64,000 bases of DNA from OLB7 sp966250335. Lineage in GTDB: Bacteria > Bacteroidota > Ignavibacteria > OLB7. The stretch is taken from contig CBINGZ010000003.1 in assembly GCA_966250335.1 (NCBI GenBank), forward strand, positions 1-64,000, read 5' to 3'. Position 1 is the first letter of the stretch, and every line of letters begins with the position of its first letter. The translations under genes were made by a program, and so were the position numbers. The notes under the pieces are model-generated. The model ran no database searches. It was not told the DNA's origin and saw nothing but the letters and a program-made list of their open reading frames with translations. Below, one piece after another: positions 1 to 9,177 of the stretch.

Positions 1-302
1 CAGTTCGGTCCCTATCCTATGCGGGCGCAGGAAACTTGAGGGGTGTCGCTCTTAGTACGAGAGGACCGGAGTGACTGGACCTATAGTGCACCAGTTGTCA
101 CGCCAGTGGCACGGCTGGGTAGCTATGTCCAGAAAGGATAAGCGCTGAACGCATCTAAGCACGAAGCCTACCCCAAGATGAGGTTTCCCTATCTGCGCAA
201 GCAGATCTGAAGGCTCCTGGGAGATGACCAGGTTGATAGGCTCTCGGTGGAAGCGTGGTAACACGTTGAGCCAAGGAGTACTAATAAGCCGTGAGACTTT
301 TC
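1..302 (+). rRNA. rrl: 23S ribosomal RNA, 3' end (partial)
   Basis: This is the 3' terminal part of a large-subunit rRNA gene. The sarcin-ricin loop sequence agtacgagaggacc is readable at about 54-67, and the conserved tail around ggttgatagg and gtactaataagccgtgag is at 231-294. The 5' part lies outside the window. The 3' boundary at about 302 is placed by similarity to the usual end shortly after gtgag-(a/g)-ctt and may be off by a few bases. Confidence 0.97.
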
Positions 303-480
303 CATTTTTTTTAATTGACCACAGGTGCTGCCACCATCAGTAATGATGACTGGCTCTGTTGACCCTCCCCTGTCGCGTCAACATGACTCGGTGATGCTCC
401 GCTCACGCGGATGATCCCTTTCGATACTCGCACAACATGAGATGCAGCGCTTGATCGCGCCGATGTTGTCACGCCGATTT
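303..480 (+). other. 23S-5S internal spacer
   Basis: This 178-base spacer lies between the large-subunit rRNA and 5S rRNA genes of one rRNA operon. It begins with a short T-rich stretch. I see no tRNA-like cloverleaf in it and no convincing coding frame. Confidence 0.8.
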
Positions 481-598
<118 letters not shown>

Positions 599-604
599 TT
601 TATC

Positions 605-640
605 AGAACGCCCCCTGGGTCCATACCCACGGGGCGTTCT
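605..640 (+). terminator. rRNA operon terminator hairpin
   Basis: The arm agaacgcccc (605-614) pairs with ggggcgttct (631-640). Inside it, tgggt (616-620) pairs with accca (625-629) around a ccat loop, with a single C/C mismatch between the two stems. It directly follows the 5S gene. The downstream flank is pyrimidine-rich rather than a pure T run. Confidence 0.85.
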
Positions 641-1020
641 CGCTTTCCCCCCTTCTCTTCTTCTCTCTTCTTCTCTCTTCTCTTCACTCTGTGCCCTCTG
701 TGTCTCCCTGTTTATGTCTCTCCCCCTCCCTCTCCCCACCCGAAACATTTTTTCATATATCGCTTCATAAGCATTGCATTCCGAGATAAGACCCCCTATA
801 TTCCTCCCAGTCATTATACTAACTGTTACGCCTTGATCTGTTGAACAAGCCTATGAAACAAGACTAACCCAATACGCCCCTACACTCAGCCTCCTTCCTC
901 TCCGATAATCACCCGGACCGCACACCAGGGTACTACCGGTACTCGTCCCGGACCGAGGCAACGTATAAAAGATGGATCTGATCCGATCGGTTCTACACCA
1001 GAACCCACGATCGGGACGCA
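641..1020. other. intergenic region with polypyrimidine tract
   Basis: About 380 bases without a convincing gene. Positions 641-740 on the plus strand are almost entirely C and T and include a 30-base element (686-715) that recurs at 35955-35984. The rest is mixed sequence leading to the first coding region. A TATAAAA-like string near 963-969 could belong to a promoter for the downstream operon, but I see no matching upstream box. Confidence 0.6.
686..715. repeat. dispersed 30-bp element, copy 1
   Basis: The 30 bases here match 35955-35984 with one difference (T here at the 18th position, G there). Both copies lie just downstream of a strong hairpin terminator and both are followed by a run of C and T. 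No function is known to me. Confidence 0.7.
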
Positions 1021-3441
1021 ATGCTGTTGTCCAAATCGTCGATAACATCTTTTCCCCGGACTGCCATGCGTATACTATTTCTACCGACGCAGCCGAGAGA
1101 GCCCTACTACCCCCTGTCTGCCGACCTGCCAGGCAGAGATGCGTCCTCGCCCGAACAGAGGCATCACCGCATTCCATTACTGCTCCTTGTCGCTCTCATG
1201 ACGATGCTCGTCAACCTGCCGCTCTCCGCTCGCGGGTCCGACACATTATCCGCCTTCAATCCGACAAACGGCTATAAATGGTTCAGAATCGCCAATCTCC
1301 AGGTACAGGCCGCCCGCTTCGAACCGGTCGTCACCGGCACGCTCGACCATGTGCGCCTGATGCTTTCCGGAGAATCCGAGAACGGTTCCGTCAGAGTGCG
1401 GATCTTCGGATACGAAGGAGGAGGCCCGGTCCCCTTTCTCGAGCGTGACCTGACCGAACCGATCATCGTCACCAAGACACATCCCGGAGCCGAATGGATC
1501 GACGTGCCGATCGGCAACGGGGTGCGGATCGAGTCGCGACATTTCTTCGTGGCCGTCGACCAGCTGGCCCCCGGAGTGATGCTCGTCACCGATTCCGAGG
1601 AAAAAACGCTCTCCTGCGAGGATACCGTCAGCAGTGAGATCTACAGCCATCAATGCATAAAGACGGACGACGGACGGTGGTGGGTCAGTAAATATGCGTT
1701 CGCCATCGAGGCGATCATGAGCTATGACCTGGAGCCCGGTGAGCAGTGGCTGGAGGATGTGACGGCCGGTGTCGGCTTGAACGATACGACGGCATTGATC
1801 GGCGGAATAGCATGGGGAGACTATGACAACGATCTTCATCTCGACATGCTCGTCAACGGACATCTCTATCGCAACAAGGGAGATTCCTTCGTCGACGTCA
1901 CTGAACAGGTCGGTCTGAAGGCCACACCATCCGCAGCGTTCTTTCTCGATGCCGACAACGACACACGCTCCGATATTCTCTTCGTGAACTGCCGGGATGA
2001 GGCGAACGCAGGCCTCTCCCTCCTCTTCACCGCCGGCGAGAATGGAAGGTTCATCAGGCATGAGCTCGCTATTCCGCCGGTAGCCAATCCCTCCAGCGTC
2101 AGCATCGCGGATGCCGACGGCGACGGATGGCTCGATCTCTTCATCGGCCAGGGACGGGATAACGCCGGACGAGGCCTGCCGAGCATGCTTCTGATCAACG
2201 ATCACAAGTTCGGCTTCTCCGACAGCTCACATCTCATCACCGGCGAAGGGGGAACGGATCGAGTCGTTCACGGATCGCAGTGGAGGGACTTCAACGGCGA
2301 TGGGCTGATCGATCTCTATCTGATCAATCAGGGAGAGAACGCCTCGGAGCTCTGGCAGCGGACTCCCGAGGGGGGGTATATCAGAGTCATGGGGTCGGGG
2401 AGCGGAGGTGAGAACTCCATTATATCGCGGAACACTCTGGGCGGCTTCTGGCAGGATGCCGACGACGACGGGATCGCGGAACTGGCCGCATCGCAGCATG
2501 TGTCGCTGAGCTCGGTGAAGGGGCGTGTCGACAATATCGGAACCATCGTGAGAAAAGGCTCCGAATCGTCCCGTATGGAATATCCTGTCGATGCCGGGCT
2601 TGGAATTGCCTTCGCGGAGCGACGGGGAGCCGGCGTCTGGGCCGACGTCAACAACGACGGCAATCTCGATATCTACCTTGCCTCGGCAAGCAGATGCCGG
2701 AACGCCGATATCTACATCGGCGCCGCTTCCGGATATTATTCGCATCGGACATCGAGCTTCGGTCTGCTCCACCGCGCGGCAGGTCCGGATGGCGTATGGG
2801 TCGATTACGACAACGACGGCAAGCTTGATCTTGCCACCGTCGTCGGTGATCGTCTCAAGCTCTATAGAAACACCATTACCACGCAGAACAACTACCTGGA
2901 AATAGATCTGGGGAGTGCCCAATCCGATGTAACGAAGGTTACGGTCCATGCCGGAGATCTCCGGATTGCCCGTGACGTCATATCGGGTCGGGGCATTCTC
3001 ATGCAGGATCCCCTGCGATTGCATTTCGGCCTTGAACGCAACGCGCGTGTCGATTCGGTCGCGCTGTATCGAGCGGACGGCACGGTCGAGACACTGTCGG
3101 AGATACGTATCAACAGTGTCATGAAACTCCGCGGCGAACGGGCCTCTTCGGGCGACGGACGTCTGGTCCGCACCATCAGCGCCTATCCGAACCCGTTCAC
3201 CGACAAGATCTCCATTTCGTTCGAGCTTACCTCGAAAGTCGGTGTCCGGCTCGAGATCTTCGATCTGCAGGGGGAGACGGTATCGAACCTTCTGACCGGA
3301 GCCGTGATGGCGGCCGGCCGGCATGAGATAACCTGGAAGGCCGTGGACGGTTCCGGAGCGAAACTCCCTGCTGCGACATATATCTACAGACTCTCCGTGA
3401 ATGGAGTCGCCCATACGGGACGGCTCGTATTGAACAACTGA
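1021..3441 (+). CDS. exported FG-GAP/VCBS repeat protein with ASPIC/UnbV domain and T9SS sorting tail
   Basis: An 806-aa protein. A hydrophobic export segment lies at about residues 52-73, unusually far from the first ATG; ATG 1066 (Met16) is an alternative start. Seven Asp-rich calcium-type FG-GAP/VCBS motifs follow at about 261, 312, 361, 420, 477, 540 and 594, each of the form DxDxDGxxD (for example DADGDGWLDLF), which predicts a beta-propeller. An ASPIC/UnbV domain at about 624-697 has the usual SGxGxxxQ-like and LHFGL motifs. The C-terminus (about 721-806) starts at YPNPF and ends in LVLNN, a type-A T9SS sorting domain. Family knowledge suggests a secreted or surface-attached adhesion or binding protein. 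It heads the co-directional exported gene set. Confidence 0.85.
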   Translation: MLLSKSSITSFPRTAMRILFLPTQPREPYYPLSADLPGRDASSPEQRHHRIPLLLLVALMTMLVNLPLSARGSDTLSAFNPTNGYKWFRIANLQVQAARFEPVVTGTLDHVRLMLSGESENGSVRVRIFGYEGGGPVPFLERDLTEPIIVTKTHPGAEWIDVPIGNGVRIESRHFFVAVDQLAPGVMLVTDSEEKTLSCEDTVSSEIYSHQCIKTDDGRWWVSKYAFAIEAIMSYDLEPGEQWLEDVTAGVGLNDTTALIGGIAWGDYDNDLHLDMLVNGHLYRNKGDSFVDVTEQVGLKATPSAAFFLDADNDTRSDILFVNCRDEANAGLSLLFTAGENGRFIRHELAIPPVANPSSVSIADADGDGWLDLFIGQGRDNAGRGLPSMLLINDHKFGFSDSSHLITGEGGTDRVVHGSQWRDFNGDGLIDLYLINQGENASELWQRTPEGGYIRVMGSGSGGENSIISRNTLGGFWQDADDDGIAELAASQHVSLSSVKGRVDNIGTIVRKGSESSRMEYPVDAGLGIAFAERRGAGVWADVNNDGNLDIYLASASRCRNADIYIGAASGYYSHRTSSFGLLHRAAGPDGVWVDYDNDGKLDLATVVGDRLKLYRNTITTQNNYLEIDLGSAQSDVTKVTVHAGDLRIARDVISGRGILMQDPLRLHFGLERNARVDSVALYRADGTVETLSEIRINSVMKLRGERASSGDGRLVRTISAYPNPFTDKISISFELTSKVGVRLEIFDLQGETVSNLLTGAVMAAGRHEITWKAVDGSGAKLPAATYIYRLSVNGVAHTGRLVLNN

Positions 3442-3492
3442 TCATTGCACGGACGTCGGTTCATGTTCCCGCCATGTAACCGATTGTTCGTG

Positions 3493-3522
3493 ACGGCACG
3501 ACCATACTGTAACCGGTGCCGT
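3493..3522. other. intercistronic inverted repeat
   Basis: acggcac (3493-3499) pairs with gtgccgt (3516-3522) across a 16-base loop, in the 107-base gap between the FG-GAP gene and the lipoprotein gene. There is no T run, so it may be an mRNA-stability or processing hairpin rather than a terminator. Confidence 0.35.
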
Positions 3523-3548
3523 GAAATCACCCTGAAGAGGACTCGTGC

Positions 3549-4187
3549 ATGAATTGGAAGCCATGGCTGCTGTTCGCACTCCTTACTGCATCGTGTAGCG
3601 ATGATGATATTCCACCCGACGAGCTGATGGGCTGGATCAACAATTCCGAGCATAAGCTGATCAGCGTTCAGAGTCGGGGAAATATGACATGGGGCATCAG
3701 CTATGTTCCATATCAATATCTCGCATGGCAGTATCTGAACAGTCTCGACGGATACACGGAGATCACCCGCGACAGCATTCTGAAGAGCTATTCACACTCG
3801 TTGTGTCTCATGCTGTCGGTCGAAGAGAAGAGCGGAGAGGAGACGATACAACAGAGCGCCGATGCGGCAGGAACGTTCGAGGAGAACGCAACGAGGCTGA
3901 ACTTCGAGCTGCCGGGGATGATCTCGTTGAACTATGGGAAGGGGGATCTCTCTCCGGTGCTGTCGACGGTCGAGAGCTCGTTCGGGCCGGCGACCAGACG
4001 GAACATGATGCTGATCTTCCCGAAGGCGGATACGGCGTGGGGCCCCAACGACACGCTGGTCTGCACGCTCGACGACAAGATTTTTGACTCGGGTCGATTC
4101 AATTTTACGATCGCCGCCCGGGACATAGAGCAGATTCCACCTATCGATATACCCCGCGCCAGGCACGCTAACCGGAAATCACTATGA
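3549..4187 (+). CDS. putative lipoprotein of unknown function
   Basis: A 212-aa protein. A short signal peptide ends in the lipobox LTASC (Cys at residue 16), followed by Asp residues, so it should be lipid-anchored. I do not recognise the mature domain; it is mostly polar with predicted beta content. A Shine-Dalgarno-like gaagagga precedes the ATG by about 8 bases. Its stop overlaps the start of the next gene (ATGA at 4184), so the two are translationally coupled. That placement suggests a partner of the large SpvB/RHS-associated protein downstream, but this is inference from position only. Confidence 0.8.
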   Translation: MNWKPWLLFALLTASCSDDDIPPDELMGWINNSEHKLISVQSRGNMTWGISYVPYQYLAWQYLNSLDGYTEITRDSILKSYSHSLCLMLSVEEKSGEETIQQSADAAGTFEENATRLNFELPGMISLNYGKGDLSPVLSTVESSFGPATRRNMMLIFPKADTAWGPNDTLVCTLDDKIFDSGRFNFTIAARDIEQIPPIDIPRARHANRKSL

Positions 4188-7100
4188 AACCGTCACTCCG
4201 AAAGAAAACTGCGGTGGTCACGATTGCTGCAATCATATATCAGATGGTTGCAGCACCGGCATCCCTGTATGCACTGACCTCAGGACCGACACAGCCCGAG
4301 TTTTCGAAGTTCGAGCCTGTATCGGGCGCGAATATGGTAAATCCGCTGACGGGGCAGTTTACCTACAATCTGCCGGTGGTCAATATTCCCGGACCGAACG
4401 GGAGCGGATATTCACTCTCGCTCTCCTATCACTCCGGTGTCTCGCCCGATGAAGAGGCCTCGTGGGTGGGCTACGGATGGACGTTGAATCCGGGCGCCGT
4501 CACAAGAAACAAGCAGGGATTCCCGGACGACTACAACGGCGAGGAGGTGCGGTACTGGAACAAGACCATACCGAACCGCACCTATACGGTCGGGATCAAG
4601 GCCTCCACCGAAGCGTTCAGCTTCGAGCCGCTCAGCTCGTTCGGCGCCAACCTCGCATACCGCTACAACAACTACAAGGGGAGCGGATTCGTGGCCGGCA
4701 TTTCGACCAACGTCAAGGGGCTCGGCTCGTTGAATCTCTCGGTCGACGATCAGGACGGCGCCAGCTTCTCCCCGAGCATCAGTCCCTCCGCAATCCTCAG
4801 CAGTCTCAGCAGCAAGGACGCCAGGGAGGGGGATCAGGATCAGACGAAGGCGAACGAACACGATCGCGGAAAATATATCCTGAATGCCCTGGCGAACAGC
4901 GGGCATAAATATGCGCAGTATGGGCTGGGAAGCGATGTCCGGCCGACCCATTTCCACCCCTATTCAGGACTTCATACGAACGTCGATCTCAGCGTGCTCG
5001 GGCCGTTGTTCGGCATCCCGGCCGGTGTGACCCTGGGAATGTTCGGAAGCTATTCGCAGCAGAAGAACGATCCCGAGGTACAGGATGTGAAAGCGTATGG
5101 TACGATGTATCTGGGGAATGCCGGGGAAGATGACGTCGTCGACTACCACGTCGAAAAGCAGACCCCCTTTACCAAGCGTGATGCCTTTCTCGGTGTCCCG
5201 TTCGGCAGCGCCGACAATTTCTCGGTCAGTGGAGAGGGGATCGGAGGCGGATTCAGACTCTACAACAAGAAACCGGGACAGTTCAGACCCAACAAGGTTC
5301 ACAGCGGAACGGTCATCGCGAACGCATCCTTCCAGATCCATGCCGGACCGACCAATCTGGGGATCGGCGCCGCCTTGAAAGGGGGGGGACAGTCTGTGGA
5401 TATCGAGCCGTGGCTGAGCGGCGGGTACGAATATTCGTTCGCGGGAACGGCGCTGGAGGATGAGGGAACCTTCTTCCGCATGAACAACGATCTCGGCGGC
5501 TCGGTGACCTATGCGGCCGACGACAACGCGGTCAAGGCGCAACTCAGCAGCGGTGCTCCGCTTCTCACGGCGAGCGAGGCGACGATAATGAACGACGGCC
5601 GGCGAAGCGGTCGCGCCTCGTTCGTCTCCTACAGCAAGGTGGGAGATCTGAAGAAGGTCGTCGGCCGAGGTATCTACAGACCTAATCTCGTCTATCTGGA
5701 GGACAACAATTTCCCTGCATACTGGTATCTGAACCAGTTGCCCGACAACGCGATCGGCGAAGTCAGCATCACGAATCCCTCCGGCGGCAGGTATACCTAC
5801 GGGCTTCCGGTGATCGCATCCGACGAAAAGCAGCTTCAATACGGGTTGAGCGAGGTCGGCCACACGAAGATCAACGATCTGGCATATGCGTCGGTGAGCC
5901 CGGAATACGCTCCGGTCGTTGTTGGTGAGGAATCGCAGAAGCCGTACGCAAGCCAGTTCCTGCTGACGGCCATCACGACGCCCGATTATGTCGATCGCAC
6001 ACACGACGGCTGCACCAGCGACGACTTCGGCGGCTGGGTCAGATTCACCTACAACACGACGGCAACGGCGGGCAGCTACTATAAATGGCGGGTACCGTAT
6101 CGCGGTCTGAAGTACAACAGGAATACCCTTTCGGACAAGAAGGACGACATGGGATCGTTCTCGGCCGGGAAGAAGAGCGTCATGTATCTCTCCTCGATCG
6201 AGTCGAAGACACATGTCGCCCTCTTCATCACCGATCAGGGGAGCTGGTATTACAAGAATTCTGCGGTGAAGGCGAACGGATCGCCGTTCGGTATCGGCTG
6301 GCAGTATCTCCCCGGTTCGAACACGAAGAGGAAGGATGGCTATCCCGCCGTTGCCGATGAAAAGATCGCGGCCGGAAGCCAGACGGCCTCCACGGCGGGG
6401 ACGGTGAGTCAGAATTCCAATCCGATGCGGCGTCTGGAGAAGATCGAGCTCTGGTCGAAGGACGAGAACGGAAATCTGAAGGAAAAGCTCCAGACCGTGC
6501 ACTTCGAGTACGATCCCGATTACGCGCTCTGTTCCCAGTTGCCGAATTCGTACGGAAACGTCGGGAAACTGACCCTGCGGCGCGTCTTCTTCGAATACAA
6601 CGGTGTCGTCAACGCGAAGATCAGCCCGTATATATTCGGGTATGAATACAAGAAATCGACCTACTACGACAAGCTGCCGTCGATGCTGAAGGATAAATAT
6701 CTGGATATTCTCGACGACTACGACGCGTTGACCGGGGCGGATCAGAATCCGGACTACGGCACTCATATCGTCGATCGCTGGGGATATTATCAGCGTGACG
6801 ACAATGCGACCCGGTTCAAGAATATGATCCCCTGGGTCAATCAGTCCCCACCGTCGAATTTCGATCCCGCGGCCTGGAATCTGAAATGGATACGTCTCCC
6901 ATCCGGCGGTGAAATCCACGTTCACTACGAACAGAACGATTATGCGGTCGTGCAGGACAAGGTCGCGATGGTCATGGTGCCGATGGAAAGCGGGAACCTG
7001 ACCACCGATAAATATTATCTCGATGTCCCCGCGGCGCTCGGGACGTTGACGACCGCCCAGAAGCAGGAACTCGGCAAGGCGATGCACCGGCAGTTCGTGG

Positions 7101-9109
7101 AGAAGGGGGAAAAACTCTACTTCAAGGTGCTCCATTCAATAGACGGCGCGGCGTTGAGCGTGGGGGGGGGCGGGGTCACGAGTCTGGCGCCGAACAAGGC
7201 GGAGTATGTGACCGGATATGCGAAACTCGAGGACGCCGGGTACGATGCCGGTTCCGGAAAACTCTTCATCGACATAAAACCGGGCGACTACAGTGCGCCG
7301 AGCGATGTCTGTGCGGACTTCATCCGGAAGAATATCGGAACGCCGGGCATCGGAGAGAGGCTGGAATATCCGTCGGAAAGCGCGGAATCGAACGTCAAGT
7401 CGTTGCTTGGAACGATGTCCGACGCGGATGCCGGGAGGATCAACCCCTCCACGATCACCTATACTCCTCCGGCCGCGCCTCCCAACAGCGGCGTCATCAG
7501 CTATCCCCATTCCTGGGTTCGTATCCCGATAGGATATGAGAACGACGCCGACGAGAACGGCGAGCGCACCTACACGATCGTCGTCCCGAAAAAAGGAGGG
7601 GGGATCAGAGTGAAGCGGGTGCTCACGTACGATCCGGGAATCAATACGGCAGGAGTCTACGAGGGGCAGATCTTCGGCTCGGAGTATATCTACCGGATGC
7701 CGGGAGCCACCGGTCACACAAGCGGCGTCGCCACGAACGAGCCCGGCGAAGGGCGCGACGAGAACGTGCTGGTGAAACTGATGGATCGGCGATACGACGA
7801 CAGCTGGCTGAACAAGGTGATTGCCGGCGCCGACAAGGAACAGTTCGAAGGGCCGATCGGCGAAACACTCCTTCCGGGGCCGTCGGTGGCATACTCGCGC
7901 GTGGTCGTGAAGAATATCCATTCGGGAAAGACCAATCCGGGATTCACGATCAACGAATACTACACGGCAAAGGACTTCCCGTTCCAGTGCATCTACGGAC
8001 CGAACGAGGTCGGGGAAGATCGGGTTACGGAGATAACCTCCCCTCCGCAGCTTCCCATCTTCATTCTCCTTCCCTTCCTGTCGGTATGTAAAACGGAAGT
8101 GAAGGCTCTGCAGGGCTACAGCTTCGTGCTGAACAATATGCACGGACAGACAAAGAGGGTCTCGACATACGGCGGCGATTACACGAAGCCCGACGAATGG
8201 ATCGAGAGCTCGTCGACCGAGACGATCTATTTCAAGCCCGGATCCCAGATCCCGATCTCGGATCAATACAACACGGCTACGACATTTACCGGCGCCGATC
8301 TTGGGAAGGAGATGGAAATAGTCTCCGAAGGACGGGCCATCACCGACATCGGGATCGATGTCGAAGGGAAATTCGATGGAAGCATCAGCTTTATTCCCTC
8401 GCTTCCGTTCATTCTCCTCTTCGGTACGGTCGGCGGTTCGGTGAGCTACTCCGACTCGCGGCTGAAGACACATGTCACCAACAAGGTCGTACGATATCCG
8501 GCCGTGGTATCGAAAGTGATAAACCGCAAGGACGGTATCGAGCAGACGACCGAGAATCTGGCGTTCAATCCCTTGACGGGAGATCCGACCGTCACGATGA
8601 CGACCGACGGATATTACAAGCTGGATCTCGAGAAGGGACTCGGCAGCGGGCCCGGAACGCACAGGAAGGTATACCGGACATATTCCTATCCGGCCGCGCT
8701 GGAGTATCGTGAGATGGGGCAGAAGGCCGCCAACGAAGGGGCGGTGATCAAGTCCACACCCGATATGACCATCGAAAAATCATATGGAAACGGGAAGCAT
8801 TATATCCTGCTGAAATACAACACGCCCGGCGCGGTGTGCGATGCCGGAGACTTCCTCACACCGGGCGACTACGTTCGATTATATCCGTTGAACGGATCCC
8901 TTCAGCCCCTTCCGGACCGCATGGTCGGTGACTACAATGTCGAGAGCATCATCGGGAACAAGGTGATTCTGCAACCGCACTCGAATACGGGAGGCCTCTA
9001 TTTCCTGCCGGGCGTCCCGTTGAACGTGAAGATCCTGCGAAGCGGCAGAACAAACCAGTTGACCGCCCCGCGCGCAGGCATTACCACGTACGATCTCGAC
9101 ATACCATAG
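4184..9109 (+). CDS. large secreted RHS-associated protein with SpvB-like N-terminal region
   Basis: A 1641-aa protein. Residues 1-31 form a signal peptide. From about residue 33 it has the pattern typical of Bacteroidota RHS-partner proteins: SGPTQPE, FEPV, then MVNPLTGQFTYNLPVVNIPG, and EEASWVGYGWTLNPG. That region resembles the start of SpvB/TcB-like beta-propeller shells. The rest is long, beta-rich and glycine/tyrosine-rich, without a C-terminal RHS core. It starts by ATGA overlap with the preceding lipoprotein. In Bacteroidota, such proteins are commonly found next to RHS-core proteins, as here with the 2906-aa gene at 15302. By analogy with Tc toxins it may form part of a cocoon with that protein; this is inference. 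Confidence 0.8.
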   Translation: MKPSLRKKTAVVTIAAIIYQMVAAPASLYALTSGPTQPEFSKFEPVSGANMVNPLTGQFTYNLPVVNIPGPNGSGYSLSLSYHSGVSPDEEASWVGYGWTLNPGAVTRNKQGFPDDYNGEEVRYWNKTIPNRTYTVGIKASTEAFSFEPLSSFGANLAYRYNNYKGSGFVAGISTNVKGLGSLNLSVDDQDGASFSPSISPSAILSSLSSKDAREGDQDQTKANEHDRGKYILNALANSGHKYAQYGLGSDVRPTHFHPYSGLHTNVDLSVLGPLFGIPAGVTLGMFGSYSQQKNDPEVQDVKAYGTMYLGNAGEDDVVDYHVEKQTPFTKRDAFLGVPFGSADNFSVSGEGIGGGFRLYNKKPGQFRPNKVHSGTVIANASFQIHAGPTNLGIGAALKGGGQSVDIEPWLSGGYEYSFAGTALEDEGTFFRMNNDLGGSVTYAADDNAVKAQLSSGAPLLTASEATIMNDGRRSGRASFVSYSKVGDLKKVVGRGIYRPNLVYLEDNNFPAYWYLNQLPDNAIGEVSITNPSGGRYTYGLPVIASDEKQLQYGLSEVGHTKINDLAYASVSPEYAPVVVGEESQKPYASQFLLTAITTPDYVDRTHDGCTSDDFGGWVRFTYNTTATAGSYYKWRVPYRGLKYNRNTLSDKKDDMGSFSAGKKSVMYLSSIESKTHVALFITDQGSWYYKNSAVKANGSPFGIGWQYLPGSNTKRKDGYPAVADEKIAAGSQTASTAGTVSQNSNPMRRLEKIELWSKDENGNLKEKLQTVHFEYDPDYALCSQLPNSYGNVGKLTLRRVFFEYNGVVNAKISPYIFGYEYKKSTYYDKLPSMLKDKYLDILDDYDALTGADQNPDYGTHIVDRWGYYQRDDNATRFKNMIPWVNQSPPSNFDPAAWNLKWIRLPSGGEIHVHYEQNDYAVVQDKVAMVMVPMESGNLTTDKYYLDVPAALGTLTTAQKQELGKAMHRQFVEKGEKLYFKVLHSIDGAALSVGGGGVTSLAPNKAEYVTGYAKLEDAGYDAGSGKLFIDIKPGDYSAPSDVCADFIRKNIGTPGIGERLEYPSESAESNVKSLLGTMSDADAGRINPSTITYTPPAAPPNSGVISYPHSWVRIPIGYENDADENGERTYTIVVPKKGGGIRVKRVLTYDPGINTAGVYEGQIFGSEYIYRMPGATGHTSGVATNEPGEGRDENVLVKLMDRRYDDSWLNKVIAGADKEQFEGPIGETLLPGPSVAYSRVVVKNIHSGKTNPGFTINEYYTAKDFPFQCIYGPNEVGEDRVTEITSPPQLPIFILLPFLSVCKTEVKALQGYSFVLNNMHGQTKRVSTYGGDYTKPDEWIESSSTETIYFKPGSQIPISDQYNTATTFTGADLGKEMEIVSEGRAITDIGIDVEGKFDGSISFIPSLPFILLFGTVGGSVSYSDSRLKTHVTNKVVRYPAVVSKVINRKDGIEQTTENLAFNPLTGDPTVTMTTDGYYKLDLEKGLGSGPGTHRKVYRTYSYPAALEYREMGQKAANEGAVIKSTPDMTIEKSYGNGKHYILLKYNTPGAVCDAGDFLTPGDYVRLYPLNGSLQPLPDRMVGDYNVESIIGNKVILQPHSNTGGLYFLPGVPLNVKILRSGRTNQLTAPRAGITTYDLDIP

Positions 9110-9177
9110 TTCGGGAAACGACATTGAGACACGATCGATCGACGTTGAGCATTCCATTCCGTTACCATGATGCAGTC

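Noticed and set aside
303..480. tRNA gene in the 23S-5S spacer
   Set aside because: No acceptor stem, T-loop (GGTTCRANYCC) or anticodon arm could be found.
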